Source of the DNA: Nereida sp965655635
GTDB taxonomy: Bacteria; Pseudomonadota; Alphaproteobacteria; Rhodobacterales; Rhodobacteraceae
Direction: 5' to 3'
DNA length: 64,000 nt
NCBI RefSeq assembly: GCF_965655635.1
Contig: NZ_CBFHHE010000003.1
Location: 51,782-115,781 of the forward strand
How positions within the stretch are numbered: the first letter of the stretch is position 1; each line of letters opens with the position of its first letter. A model generated the notes under the pieces. It was not told the origin of the DNA, ran no database searches, and was given only the letters and a program-made list of their open reading frames with translations. The position numbers and the translations under genes are program-made. Below are positions 41,257 through 50,255 of this stretch, piece by piece.

Positions 41257-42972
41257 TTGAGCAAAAAGCAAGTTCCAACGATGGCGGATCGCTTTCATGC
41301 GTGGCGTGCTGGCAAATGCGCTGCGGCCACGGGATTTGTAGGCCAGCCTGAGCCCCGCAGTATTGGCAGTTACAACAAGGGTCGCCAGATTGTGGCGGGT
41401 AACCTGATGTTTGCGGGAGAATTGATCGAAGCGCCCGATACATCGCTTTGGGGCATTAAAATGCCGTCCGCTGATTTTAGTAATGAGGCTCACGGGTTTT
41501 TGTGGCTTGATGATCTGGCTGCGGCAGGTGATGCCAAAGCCCGCGATTTGGCGGGGCAGTGGCTGTCTGAGTGGATCGCAAAGTACCCCGCACCTTCATT
41601 ACCCGCATGGTCCCCCGAGGTAACAGGGCGGCGCGTGATCCGGTGGGTAAACAACGCGCTGTTTATTTTGCGCGGTAATGGTGCAGATATCTCCGACGAT
41701 TACTATAAATCTCTTGCCAAACAGACTGAATTTTTGGCCCGCCGCTGGAGTGTTTTGCCAAGTGGTTTAAGCCGTTTCGAAGCGCTTGTTGGGATCATTT
41801 ATGCTGGCCTTACCATTGAGGGGATGCAGCATCATGTTGATCCTGCGATGAAAGCATTGGCCAGTGATTGTGACGCCCACATTGACGCGCAAGGCGCGAT
41901 TGCAAGCCGCAATCCTGAAGAACTGCTGGACGTATTGACCCATTTGACGTGGGTGCAAAAAGCGTGTGCGGCTGTTGGGCGTGAGCCAGCAGCTGCGATC
42001 AGTAGTGCGGTTGAGCGGATAGGCCCAACTCTGCGGGCGCTGCGTCACGCTGATGGTGGGCTTACACGCTTTCATAGCGGTGGGCGCGGTGCGGATGGCA
42101 AGCTTGACCAAGCGCTGGCGGATACTGCGAGCCGCGTGGTGCATACTGGTGATACGGCCATGGGATTCGCGCGGTTGAATGGCGGACGCACGAGCCTGAT
42201 TGTTGATGCAAGCCCGCCTTCCGTAACCACGAACGCGCGTCGCGCACATGCCAGCACGTTGGCGATGGAACTGACGTCTGGTAGGCGGCCACTGATTGTA
42301 AACTGCGGGGCAGGCGTATCTTTTGGCGATAGATGGGCGCGGGCGGGACGGGCGACGCCGTCGCACTCTGTTCTGCATCTTGAGGGGCTGTCCTCCGCCC
42401 AGTTAAACGATGAAGGGCATCTGGTGGGTGGTCCGCAAACGGTTCAGTTGGATATTCAGCGCACCTCCGAGAACCAAAAGCTGGGGGCTGCGCATGATGC
42501 TTGGGCAGGCTCACACGGGCTGACGCATGTGCGCGAGTTGGAGCTATCCGCAGATGGGCGCGTTTTGAACGGTTCTGACATGCTTACAACGATGAATGAT
42601 GCGGATAAGAACCGCTTTGACTTGGCTTTGGACGCCACTTCTTTGCAGGGCATTGCTTACAGCGTTCGGTTTCACCTGCATGCGGAAGTGGATGCGTCAC
42701 TGGACATGGCTGGTCGTGCGGTATCGCTTGTTTTACGCTCGGGTGAAATTTGGGTGTTTCGCGCAAGTGAAGGTGTGCAACTGTCACTTGAGCCGTCTGT
42801 TTATCTGGAAAAGGGGCGAATTGCCCCGCGTGCGACAATGCAGATTGTCCTTTCGGGTAAAGCCGTGGCATACGCCAGCCAAGTGAAGTGGTCACTCTCC
42901 AAAGCGCAAGACACGCCGCTGGCGGTACGCGATTTGTTCAGCAGTGACGATGCTCGCGACTGGAACGACTAA
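41257..42972 (+). CDS. Heparinase II/III family protein
   Basis: A 571-residue protein with an alpha/alpha-toroid N-terminal domain and a C-terminal beta-sandwich heparinase II/III region (ADTASRVVHTGDTAMGFARLNGGRTSLIVDASPP and ATPSHSVLHLEGLSS; the latter contains the conserved His). Family members are polysaccharide lyases, but this roseobacter-type group without a signal peptide is more probably cytoplasmic and of unknown substrate. The start is ambiguous: TTG at 41257 (MSKKQVP) or ATG at 41281; both keep the conserved QPEPRSIGSYNKGRQI. It ends 16 bases before purH, so they are probably co-transcribed. Confidence 0.85.
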   Translation: MSKKQVPTMADRFHAWRAGKCAAATGFVGQPEPRSIGSYNKGRQIVAGNLMFAGELIEAPDTSLWGIKMPSADFSNEAHGFLWLDDLAAAGDAKARDLAGQWLSEWIAKYPAPSLPAWSPEVTGRRVIRWVNNALFILRGNGADISDDYYKSLAKQTEFLARRWSVLPSGLSRFEALVGIIYAGLTIEGMQHHVDPAMKALASDCDAHIDAQGAIASRNPEELLDVLTHLTWVQKACAAVGREPAAAISSAVERIGPTLRALRHADGGLTRFHSGGRGADGKLDQALADTASRVVHTGDTAMGFARLNGGRTSLIVDASPPSVTTNARRAHASTLAMELTSGRRPLIVNCGAGVSFGDRWARAGRATPSHSVLHLEGLSSAQLNDEGHLVGGPQTVQLDIQRTSENQKLGAAHDAWAGSHGLTHVRELELSADGRVLNGSDMLTTMNDADKNRFDLALDATSLQGIAYSVRFHLHAEVDASLDMAGRAVSLVLRSGEIWVFRASEGVQLSLEPSVYLEKGRIAPRATMQIVLSGKAVAYASQVKWSLSKAQDTPLAVRDLFSSDDARDWND

Positions 42973-42988
42973 ACTTAGGACCAAACAC

Positions 42989-44572
42989 ATGCCCAATCTT
43001 GCCCCTGTTACCCGCGCTTTGCTGTCAGTTTCTGACAAAACCGGACTTGTTGAATTGGGCCAAGCGCTTGCGCGGCACGGGGTCGAATTGCTGTCTACTG
43101 GCGGCACAGCAAAGACACTACGCGATGCGGGTCTTGACGTGAAAGACGTGTCAGAGGTGACGGGTTTTCCGGAAATGATGGATGGGCGTGTCAAAACCCT
43201 TCACCCCGTTGTGCATGGTGGCCTTCTTGCTCTGCGCGACAACACAGAACACCGCGCCGCAATGGACGAGCATGGTATTGGCCCGATCGATTTGGTTGTC
43301 GTGAACCTTTATCCGTTTGAAGAGACAGTAGCCAAGGGCGCCGACTACGACACCACGATTGAGAACATCGACATTGGTGGACCTGCGATGATCCGCTCTG
43401 CTGCAAAAAACCATGGGTTTGTGAATGTGGTTGTCGATGTTGAAGACTACGCGGCTGTCATTGCGCAACTTGATGCAAATGGAGGTCAAACCGAGTATGC
43501 ATTCCGTCAAGGTCTGGCCCAAACGGCCTATGCGCGCACCGCAGCTTACGACACTGCGGTCAGCACTTGGATGGCTGCGCAGGTTGAAGGCACGCCGCGC
43601 CGCGTTTCAGTTTCGGGCACTTTGGCACAAACACTACGTTACGGCGAGAACCCGCATCAGTCAGCGGCGTTTTACACGGATGGTAGCACCCGTGCGGGCA
43701 TCGCTACGGCCAAACAACACCAAGGCAAAGAACTGTCGTATAACAACATCAACGACACGGATGCGGCGTTTGAATTGGTAAGTGAATTTGGCGCTGATGC
43801 GCCAGCTTGCGCCATCATCAAGCACGCTAACCCATGTGGTGTGGCGACAGGTGAGACACTCCGTGATGCCTACACGCGGGCCTTCCAATGCGACCAGACA
43901 AGCGCCTTTGGTGGGATCATCGCGTTGAACCAAACGTTGGACGCTGCAACGGCTGAGGAAATCACCAGCATCTTTACTGAAGTTGTCATCGCCCCGGATG
44001 CAACGCCTGAGGCGATGGAAATCTTCGCCAATAAGAAAAATCTGCGCCTTTTGACCACTGGTGGTTTGGCGGACGCTGCTGCGGCAGGTCAGACGATCCG
44101 TCAGGTAGCAGGTGGTTATCTTGTGCAAGACAAAGACACAGGCCGCGTCAGCATGAATGACCTGAAGGTGGTGACGAAAAAGCAGCCAAGTGAGCAAGAA
44201 ATGAAAGACTTAATGTTTGCTTGGACCGTGGCGAAGCACGTCAAATCAAACGCGATTATCTATGTCAAAGATGGCGCTACTGTTGGTGTGGGCGCAGGTC
44301 AAATGAGCCGCGTTGACAGCACACGCATTGCTGCGCGCAAAGCCGAAGATATGGCACAAGAGCTTGGTTTGACCGCGCCCTTGACCCAAGGGTCTGTGGT
44401 TGCGTCCGATGCGTTCTTCCCATTTGCAGACGGTTTGATCACTGCGGCTGAAGCGGGTGCTACCGCAATTATTCAACCTGGCGGCTCAATGCGTGACGAT
44501 GACGTAATTGCTGCAGCTGATGAGGCTGGCCTTGCTATGGTGTTTACCGGCGTGCGCCACTTCCGCCACTAA
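42989..44572 (+). CDS. purH: Bifunctional AICAR transformylase / IMP cyclohydrolase
   Basis: A 527-residue enzyme for the last two steps of purine biosynthesis: formyl transfer from 10-formyl-THF to AICAR and ring closure to IMP. The MGS-like cyclohydrolase domain is at the N-terminus (ALLSVSDKTGLVELGQAL, VSEVTGFPEMMDGRVKTLHPVVHGG), and the transformylase domain follows (RYGENPHQSAAFYT, IIKHANPCGVATG, FGGIIALN with the catalytic KHxNPCG). It ends DEAGLAMVFTGVRHFRH, the standard C-terminus. ATG at 42989 has TTAGGA upstream. Its stop TAA overlaps the lspA ATG by one base (TAATG). Confidence 0.97.
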   Translation: MPNLAPVTRALLSVSDKTGLVELGQALARHGVELLSTGGTAKTLRDAGLDVKDVSEVTGFPEMMDGRVKTLHPVVHGGLLALRDNTEHRAAMDEHGIGPIDLVVVNLYPFEETVAKGADYDTTIENIDIGGPAMIRSAAKNHGFVNVVVDVEDYAAVIAQLDANGGQTEYAFRQGLAQTAYARTAAYDTAVSTWMAAQVEGTPRRVSVSGTLAQTLRYGENPHQSAAFYTDGSTRAGIATAKQHQGKELSYNNINDTDAAFELVSEFGADAPACAIIKHANPCGVATGETLRDAYTRAFQCDQTSAFGGIIALNQTLDAATAEEITSIFTEVVIAPDATPEAMEIFANKKNLRLLTTGGLADAAAAGQTIRQVAGGYLVQDKDTGRVSMNDLKVVTKKQPSEQEMKDLMFAWTVAKHVKSNAIIYVKDGATVGVGAGQMSRVDSTRIAARKAEDMAQELGLTAPLTQGSVVASDAFFPFADGLITAAEAGATAIIQPGGSMRDDDVIAAADEAGLAMVFTGVRHFRH

Positions 44573-45045
44573 TGAAGCGCGCGCTTACAGTTGCCGCGCT
44601 GATCTTCGTTTTGGATCAAGCGATTAAGGTTTGGGTCGTTCAGGTCATGGACCTTAAAACGCTTGGATCGATCAACGTGATTGATCCCTATCTTAACCTG
44701 CGCATGGCATGGAACCGGGGTGTTAACTTCGGTTTGGGTGCTGGGCTCGATATGCGCTGGATACTCATTGGTGTTGCACTTGTGATCACGGCTGCTGTCG
44801 TGTGGTGGGTCGCACGTGAACAAATGGGCAAATGGGCGCAGATCAGCGCCGGTTTGCTTATTGGTGGGGCGCTTGGCAACATCATTGACCGGATTGTTTA
44901 TGGCGCTGTTGCGGACTTTTTGAATATGTCATGCTGCGGGATTGAGAATCCTTTTGCGTTTAACGTGGCCGACATCGCCATTTTTGTGGGCGCGATTGGT
45001 TTGGTCTTTTTAACGCCGTCTGGTGAAAATAAGAAAAGCACCTGA
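44572..45045 (+). CDS. lspA: Lipoprotein signal peptidase (signal peptidase II)
   Basis: A 157-residue inner-membrane aspartic protease that removes signal peptides from prolipoproteins. Four hydrophobic segments are seen, with the two catalytic aspartates in GALGNIIDRIVYGAVADFLN and FAFNVADIAIFVG; NRGVNFGLGAG is the usual third motif. It overlaps purH by one base and precedes a DUF3035 lipoprotein gene, a likely substrate encoded next door. Confidence 0.95.
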   Translation: MKRALTVAALIFVLDQAIKVWVVQVMDLKTLGSINVIDPYLNLRMAWNRGVNFGLGAGLDMRWILIGVALVITAAVVWWVAREQMGKWAQISAGLLIGGALGNIIDRIVYGAVADFLNMSCCGIENPFAFNVADIAIFVGAIGLVFLTPSGENKKST

Positions 45046-45095
45046 CGCGCCTAAAAATCTAGGTTATCAAAACGTAACGACTGGGTAGGGGTATT

Positions 45096-45626
45096 ATGGG
45101 TTATCTGATTAAAGCCACGATTTTGATGATTGTTACCACTCTTGCACTTGCTGGCTGCGAGCGTGGGGAGCCTCGGCTGTTGAATTTGAAAAAGTCGCAG
45201 TCTGGCCCTGATGAATTTGCAATTTTGCCAAATAAGCCGCTGCAGGAACCCGCCAGTTTTGCTGAGCTTCCTACGCCCACGTTGGGTCAATCCAATTTGG
45301 CAGACCCCACGCCTTTCCGCGATGCCGTGGCGACACTTGGCGGTAGCCCGCAACGCATGAATGCTGATGGTCGTGCGGGCGACAATGCTATTCTGGCTCA
45401 TGCCGGCCGTTACGGGACTGACGCCAACATCCGTTCTACTTTGGCGGCCAGTGATCTGGAGTTCCGCGCGGCAAACCGTGGGCGGTTGTTGGAACGCGCG
45501 GCAAATGTGAATGTTTATTTCAAAGCCTACGCTCAGCAAGCACTTGATCAGCATGCCGAGCTTGCACGTCTGCGCAGCGCTGGCGTGCGTACCCCCGCTG
45601 CACCGCCGCTGCCGCTTGACGAATAA
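45096..45626 (+). CDS. DUF3035 lipoprotein
   Basis: A 176-residue lipoprotein with a lipobox LALAGC near residue 19-22 and processing expected by the neighbouring LspA. The body matches DUF3035: LNLKKSQSGPDEFAILPNKPLQEP is the most conserved block, followed by LPTPTLGQSNLADPTP, then a long helix around residues 130-165 (RGRLLERAANVNVYFKAYAQQALDQHAELARL). The family is alphaproteobacterial, periplasmic or outer membrane, function unknown. It lies between lspA and two M16 peptidases on the same strand, a common arrangement; it may assist outer-membrane proteolysis but there is no evidence in sequence. Confidence 0.85.
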   Translation: MGYLIKATILMIVTTLALAGCERGEPRLLNLKKSQSGPDEFAILPNKPLQEPASFAELPTPTLGQSNLADPTPFRDAVATLGGSPQRMNADGRAGDNAILAHAGRYGTDANIRSTLAASDLEFRAANRGRLLERAANVNVYFKAYAQQALDQHAELARLRSAGVRTPAAPPLPLDE

Positions 45627-45705
45627 CTCATCACGAGTACGCCATCGGCCTTGAATGATTTGTCCGCCACCGTAGCTTACAGTTTGTAACAACGGAGTGT
45701 TTTCG

Positions 45706-47076
45706 ATGCGCTTAGCCCTTATTATGCTTGCCTCTTTACTGTGGATACCACTGATCCCGGCTACAACTGCGGCTGCGGCGGATAACGTCACAACATTCGC
45801 GCTTGATAACGGCATGGAGGTGGTTGTGATCGAAGACCACCGTGCACCTGTCGTGGTGCACATGGTCTGGTACCGTGCTGGTGCTGCCGATGAAGACCCT
45901 GGCAAATCTGGTACCGCGCATTTTCTTGAGCACCTGTTATTCAAAGCAACGGATGACATGGAGGCGGGCGAGTTTTCTAAAGTCGTTGCGGCCAACGGTG
46001 GGCGCGACAATGCGTTTACCAGCTATGACTACACGGCGTATTTCCAACGCGTGGCGGCGGACCGTCTTGAGTTGATGATGCGGATGGAAAGCGACCGAGT
46101 GCGCGATCTGCGCCTGACGGAAGATGATATCGAGACTGAGCGGAACGTTGTTCTGGAGGAACGTAACCAGCGCACAGAAAACGATCCGGGATCCTTGTTT
46201 GCCGAACAGCGCATGGCAGCGCAGTACCAAAACCATCCTTACGGCATTCCTGTTATCGGTTGGAAGCATGAGATTGCGCAGTTAGATTTAGACGATGCGC
46301 TTGCATATTATCAGCGCTTTTATGCCCCCAATAATGCCGTGTTGGTTGTGGCGGGTGATGTATACCCAGATGAGGTAAAGCGCCTTGCGGAAACCTATTA
46401 CGGCGTACTTGAGCCTACCAAAGACCTTGCCACGCGTACGCGGCCCACTGAGCCGCCGCACCGCGCTGAACGCAGGTTGGTATTTGAAGACCCCCGCGTG
46501 GCACAGCCTTACGTGATCCGCACATATTTGGCGCCCGAGCGTGATAGCGGTGCGCAAGAAAAAGCAGCGGCGTTGACACTGTTGTCAGAATTGTTAGGCG
46601 GTACTCCCGCGACATCATTCTTGGGGCAGCGGTTGCAATTTGATAGCCAAGACGCGGTTTATACCGGCGCGTTCTATTCAGGGTTGTCGCTGGACGACAC
46701 AACCTTTGGCGTTGTGATGGTGCCCACGCCCGGGGTTTCGTTGAGCGAGGCAGAAGTCAAACTTGATGCCGCCATTGCGCAGTTTCTTGAGGCGGGAATT
46801 GATGAAGAGCAATTGACCCGTATCAAAGCGCAGTTGCGCGCCTCTGAGATTTATGGCCGCGACTCTGTTCAATCCTTGGCGCGAACATATGGCGCGGGAC
46901 TAACGTCTGGTTTGACTGTCGCTGATATACAATCGTGGCCAGATGTTTTGGCCGCTGTCACGTCTGATGATATCCTGCAGGCCGCGCGTGCGCTATTTTC
47001 AGATCGTAAAGTGGCAGTGACCGGCTATCTTCGTTCACTGACTTCACCCGCAGCAGCATCACAGGTGTCACAATGA
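45706..47076 (+). CDS. M16-family zinc metallopeptidase (active subunit)
   Basis: A 456-residue exported peptidase of the pitrilysin/MPP family. Signal peptide residues 1-24 (LIMLASLLWIPLIPATTAAA). The inverted zinc site HFLEHLLFK (HxxEH) is near residue 75 with the downstream Glu region ETERNVVLEERNQR. Second half carries the inactive-domain features. ATG at 45706 has GGAG about 8 bases upstream; GTG at 45697 is less likely. Its stop overlaps the next gene's ATG (ATGA, 47073-47076), so the pair is translationally coupled and probably forms a heterodimer as in mitochondrial processing peptidase and PqqG-type complexes. Substrate unknown; periplasmic. Confidence 0.9.
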   Translation: MRLALIMLASLLWIPLIPATTAAAADNVTTFALDNGMEVVVIEDHRAPVVVHMVWYRAGAADEDPGKSGTAHFLEHLLFKATDDMEAGEFSKVVAANGGRDNAFTSYDYTAYFQRVAADRLELMMRMESDRVRDLRLTEDDIETERNVVLEERNQRTENDPGSLFAEQRMAAQYQNHPYGIPVIGWKHEIAQLDLDDALAYYQRFYAPNNAVLVVAGDVYPDEVKRLAETYYGVLEPTKDLATRTRPTEPPHRAERRLVFEDPRVAQPYVIRTYLAPERDSGAQEKAAALTLLSELLGGTPATSFLGQRLQFDSQDAVYTGAFYSGLSLDDTTFGVVMVPTPGVSLSEAEVKLDAAIAQFLEAGIDEEQLTRIKAQLRASEIYGRDSVQSLARTYGAGLTSGLTVADIQSWPDVLAAVTSDDILQAARALFSDRKVAVTGYLRSLTSPAAASQVSQ

Positions 47077-48389
47077 TCCGTTCTTTCATCAGCACCTTCG
47101 TCGCGTTTTTGATGACGGCCCACACAGCTTTTGCCGCCGTGGAGATACAAGAAGTAACCTCCAAGTCTGGCATCAAGGCGTGGTTGGTAGAAGAACATTC
47201 AATTCCGTTTGTGGCGCTGGAAATCCGCTTCAAAGGCGGTGCTTCGCTTGATGCAGAGGGCAAGCGTGGTGCAATCAATCTGATGACAGCGCTGCTTGAA
47301 GAAGGCAGCGGCGAAATGGATGCGCAGGCATTTGCGCAGGCGCGTGATGCGCTGGCGGCGGATTTTTCGTTCGATGTAAGTGACGACTCCCTACAGATTT
47401 CCGCGCGGTTTTTGACGGTCACACAAGACGAGGCCATCGCCCTTCTGCGCCAAGCGATCCTCAAGCCGTTGTTTGAACAGTCAGCGATCGATCGCGTGAA
47501 ATCACAGGTGCAATCGATCATTGCGTCGGACCAAAAAGACCCAAATTCAATCGCAAGTGAGACGTTTGCCCGCCTTGCCTATGGTCAGCATCCCTATGCA
47601 TCCAACATCAACGGTACGCAGCAATCTGTTGCTGCGTTAACGCAGGCAGATTTGTTTGAAGCAAAAGATAGGACGATGGCCTTAGACCGTCTTTATGTGG
47701 GTGCATCGGGTGACATCACGCCGGAAGCGCTGGCGATTCTATTGGATGACCTGTTGGTTGGATTGCCCGAAAGCGGCGCGCCGATGCCGGCACAAGTGAC
47801 GCAAACGCTTCAAGGCGGTGTGACTGTTGTACCATTCGAAACGCCTCAGTCTGTTGCGCTTTTTGGACATAGCGGACTTAGCCAAGATGATCCTGACTTT
47901 TTCGCGGCGTTTATTTTGAACACCATTTTGGGCGGTAGTGGTTTTGAAGCCCGTCTTATGAAGGAAGTGCGTGAGGAGCGGGCCCTTACCTACGGCATCG
48001 GGTCCTATTTGGTGCCCAAAGACTATGCCGCGATGTATTTGGGTCAGGTTTCAAGCGCAAATGACCGGATTGCAGAGGCGGCCGAAGTCACAAAGCAAGT
48101 CTGGGCTGATACGGCGAAGAATGGCGTATCCGAGGATGAGTTGATCCGCGCCCAAACGTATTTGACTGGTGCGTATCCGTTGCGTTTTGACGGCAATGGG
48201 CCAATCGCGAATATCATGGTTGGAATGCAAATGCAGGGCCTTCCGATCGACTATATCCCAACCCGCAACGACAAGGTCGAGGCCGTGACACTTAAGGATG
48301 TAAACCGTGTGGCAGCTGAGTTGTTGCGCGCAAGTGATTTGCATTTTGTGGTCGTCGGTCAGCCAATGGGATTGCAAAGCACCAACTAG
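47073..48389 (+). CDS. M16-family protein (catalytically inactive partner)
   Basis: A 438-residue exported M16 homologue. Signal peptide SFISTFVAFLMTAHTAFA. Where the active peptidase has HxxEH this reads AINLMTALLEEGSGEMDA, so the zinc ligands are gone and it should be a structural or substrate-binding partner. Conserved fold features remain, including AYGQHPYASNINGTQQSV, LGGSGFEARLMKEVREERALTYGIGSYL, and the C-terminal IPTRNDKVEAVTLKDVNRVAAELL. It follows its active partner with ATGA overlap. The pairing of one active and one inactive M16 is a known design. Confidence 0.88.
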   Translation: MIRSFISTFVAFLMTAHTAFAAVEIQEVTSKSGIKAWLVEEHSIPFVALEIRFKGGASLDAEGKRGAINLMTALLEEGSGEMDAQAFAQARDALAADFSFDVSDDSLQISARFLTVTQDEAIALLRQAILKPLFEQSAIDRVKSQVQSIIASDQKDPNSIASETFARLAYGQHPYASNINGTQQSVAALTQADLFEAKDRTMALDRLYVGASGDITPEALAILLDDLLVGLPESGAPMPAQVTQTLQGGVTVVPFETPQSVALFGHSGLSQDDPDFFAAFILNTILGGSGFEARLMKEVREERALTYGIGSYLVPKDYAAMYLGQVSSANDRIAEAAEVTKQVWADTAKNGVSEDELIRAQTYLTGAYPLRFDGNGPIANIMVGMQMQGLPIDYIPTRNDKVEAVTLKDVNRVAAELLRASDLHFVVVGQPMGLQSTN

Positions 48390-48422
48390 TCGAATCTGTG
48401 GTGGCGTGCTAGCTATTGTGGC

Positions 48423-50255
48423 ATGCCCGATACCGTCAACAACATACGCCCTATCATCCGCCAATTGGATGCAAATGCCATCAACCGCATTGCGGCTGGT
48501 GAGGTCGTTGAGCGTCCAGCTTCTGCAGTGAAAGAGCTTGTAGAAAACGCGATCGATGCAGGCGCGCGGCGTGTCGATATTGCAATTGCACAGGGCGGCA
48601 AATCGTTAATCCGTGTTACTGATGATGGATGTGGTATTGCGCCGGATGATCTTGGGCTTGCTCTGTCACGACACGCTACGTCGAAGATTGATGGCACCGA
48701 CCTTTTAAACATTCACACGTTCGGGTTTCGCGGCGAAGCGCTTCCGTCGCTTGGGGCGGTAGGACGTTTGACGATCACTTCGCGTGCGGAAGGTTTTGAT
48801 GCCGCTGAAATCAAAGTCAGTGGCGGCGAGATGGGCAGTGTAAAGCCTGCTGCACTGACGCGTGGTACCATCGTTACGTTGCAGGATTTGTTTTATGCCA
48901 CGCCAGCACGATTGAAATTCATGCGGTCTGACCGCGCCGAGGTGCAGGCAATTAGTGACGTCGTAAAGCGTCTTGCTATGGCCGAACCCTTCGTTAGTTT
49001 TACCCTGCGCGATGTGTCCGGCGGCGGTGAAGGTCGGGTCACGTTTCGCGCAGATGCGCAGACTGGTGACATGTTCGACGCATTGCATGGCCGCCTTGCA
49101 AACGTTCTTGGTCGCGAATTTGCAGATAACGCAGTACCGGTTGATGCGGAGCGCGATGGTTTTCACCTGACTGGTTACGCGGCACTTCCCACTTATTCCC
49201 GTGGTGCTGCGGTTGCCCAATTCTTGTTTGTAAACGGGCGCCCTGTGCGGGACAAAGTCATCGTCGGTGCTTTGCGCGGCGCTTACATGGATTTTCTCTC
49301 GCGCGATCGCCATCCTGCGGCGTGTCTCTTTTTGGACTGTGATCCGACCATGGTGGATGTAAATGTGCATCCGGCCAAATCTGAGGTTCGGTTTCGCGAA
49401 GCCGGTGTGGCACGCGGATTGATTGTGAGTGCTGTGCGTCATGCGCTGGCCAATGCGGGGCACCGTGCATCAACCACCATCGCGGGCGAGACTTTGGGCG
49501 CGATGCGTGCGGAACCGGTTGAGCCGCGCATTTATCAAATGGACCGGCCCAGCCAAGGTGGGCTGTCTGCGTCTTATGCCGCCCAAGCACCTATGTTTGA
49601 GGACGGGCAAACCCCTTTTGATGCGCCCTCTGCACGTATTGAGGCAAATGCGCCAACAGATACGCCATTGCCTGATCACCCGTTGGGGGCTGCGCGTGCG
49701 CATTTGCATGAGAATTATATCGTTGCTCAAACCTGTGATGGGATTGTTTTGGTCGATGCCCATGCCGCACACGAAAGGCTGGTTTATGAGCGCCTCAAAA
49801 AGCAGATGGCGGAAAACGGTGTTGCGCGGCAAGCGTTGCTGATCCCGGACATCGTCGAGCTATCTGAAGGAGACGCGGCACTGATCATCGGGCAAGCGGA
49901 TACGCTGGCGCGGTTTGGCGTGGTGGTGGAACCTTTTGGTGCCGGGGCAATCGCTGTGCGCGAAACGCCTGCGTTATTGGGACAGTGCAATGTGTCAGGC
50001 CTTATTCGTGATGTGCTTGATGAGTTGCATGACTTTGGCTCAAGCGATCTGGTGCAGGCCAAGATTGAGGCGATTTTGAGTCGTGTTGCTTGTCACGGTT
50101 CGGTTCGTACAGGCCGTCGCCTGAATGGGGATGAGATGAATGCGCTGCTGCGTGAGATGGAGGCGACCCCGCACTCTGGCCAATGTAACCACGGCCGCCC
50201 CACATACGTGGAGCTGAAGATGACTGATATTGAGCGGTTGTTTGGCCGCACATGA
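48423..50255 (+). CDS. mutL: DNA mismatch repair protein MutL
   Basis: A 610-residue GHKL ATPase that links MutS mismatch recognition to strand processing. N-terminal ATPase motifs: NRIAAGEVVERPASAVKELVENAIDAGA, IRVTDDGCGI, HATSKI and TFGFRGEALPSLGAVG. A low-complexity linker (about 360-420) joins to the C-terminal dimerisation domain, which carries the endonuclease region-like DAHAAHERLVYERLKKQ and the ACHGSVRTGRRL motif; the canonical DQHAAHERINYE form (here DAHAAHER) is partial, and methyl-directed Enterobacteria lack it, so nicking activity is likely but not certain. rmuC follows with a 4-base ATGA overlap. Confidence 0.95.
   Translation: MPDTVNNIRPIIRQLDANAINRIAAGEVVERPASAVKELVENAIDAGARRVDIAIAQGGKSLIRVTDDGCGIAPDDLGLALSRHATSKIDGTDLLNIHTFGFRGEALPSLGAVGRLTITSRAEGFDAAEIKVSGGEMGSVKPAALTRGTIVTLQDLFYATPARLKFMRSDRAEVQAISDVVKRLAMAEPFVSFTLRDVSGGGEGRVTFRADAQTGDMFDALHGRLANVLGREFADNAVPVDAERDGFHLTGYAALPTYSRGAAVAQFLFVNGRPVRDKVIVGALRGAYMDFLSRDRHPAACLFLDCDPTMVDVNVHPAKSEVRFREAGVARGLIVSAVRHALANAGHRASTTIAGETLGAMRAEPVEPRIYQMDRPSQGGLSASYAAQAPMFEDGQTPFDAPSARIEANAPTDTPLPDHPLGAARAHLHENYIVAQTCDGIVLVDAHAAHERLVYERLKKQMAENGVARQALLIPDIVELSEGDAALIIGQADTLARFGVVVEPFGAGAIAVRETPALLGQCNVSGLIRDVLDELHDFGSSDLVQAKIEAILSRVACHGSVRTGRRLNGDEMNALLREMEATPHSGQCNHGRPTYVELKMTDIERLFGRT

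Noticed and set aside
45051..46010. A 319-codon open frame antisense to the DUF3035 and M16 genes
   Set aside because: No family features and it mirrors well-supported coding sequence on the other strand.
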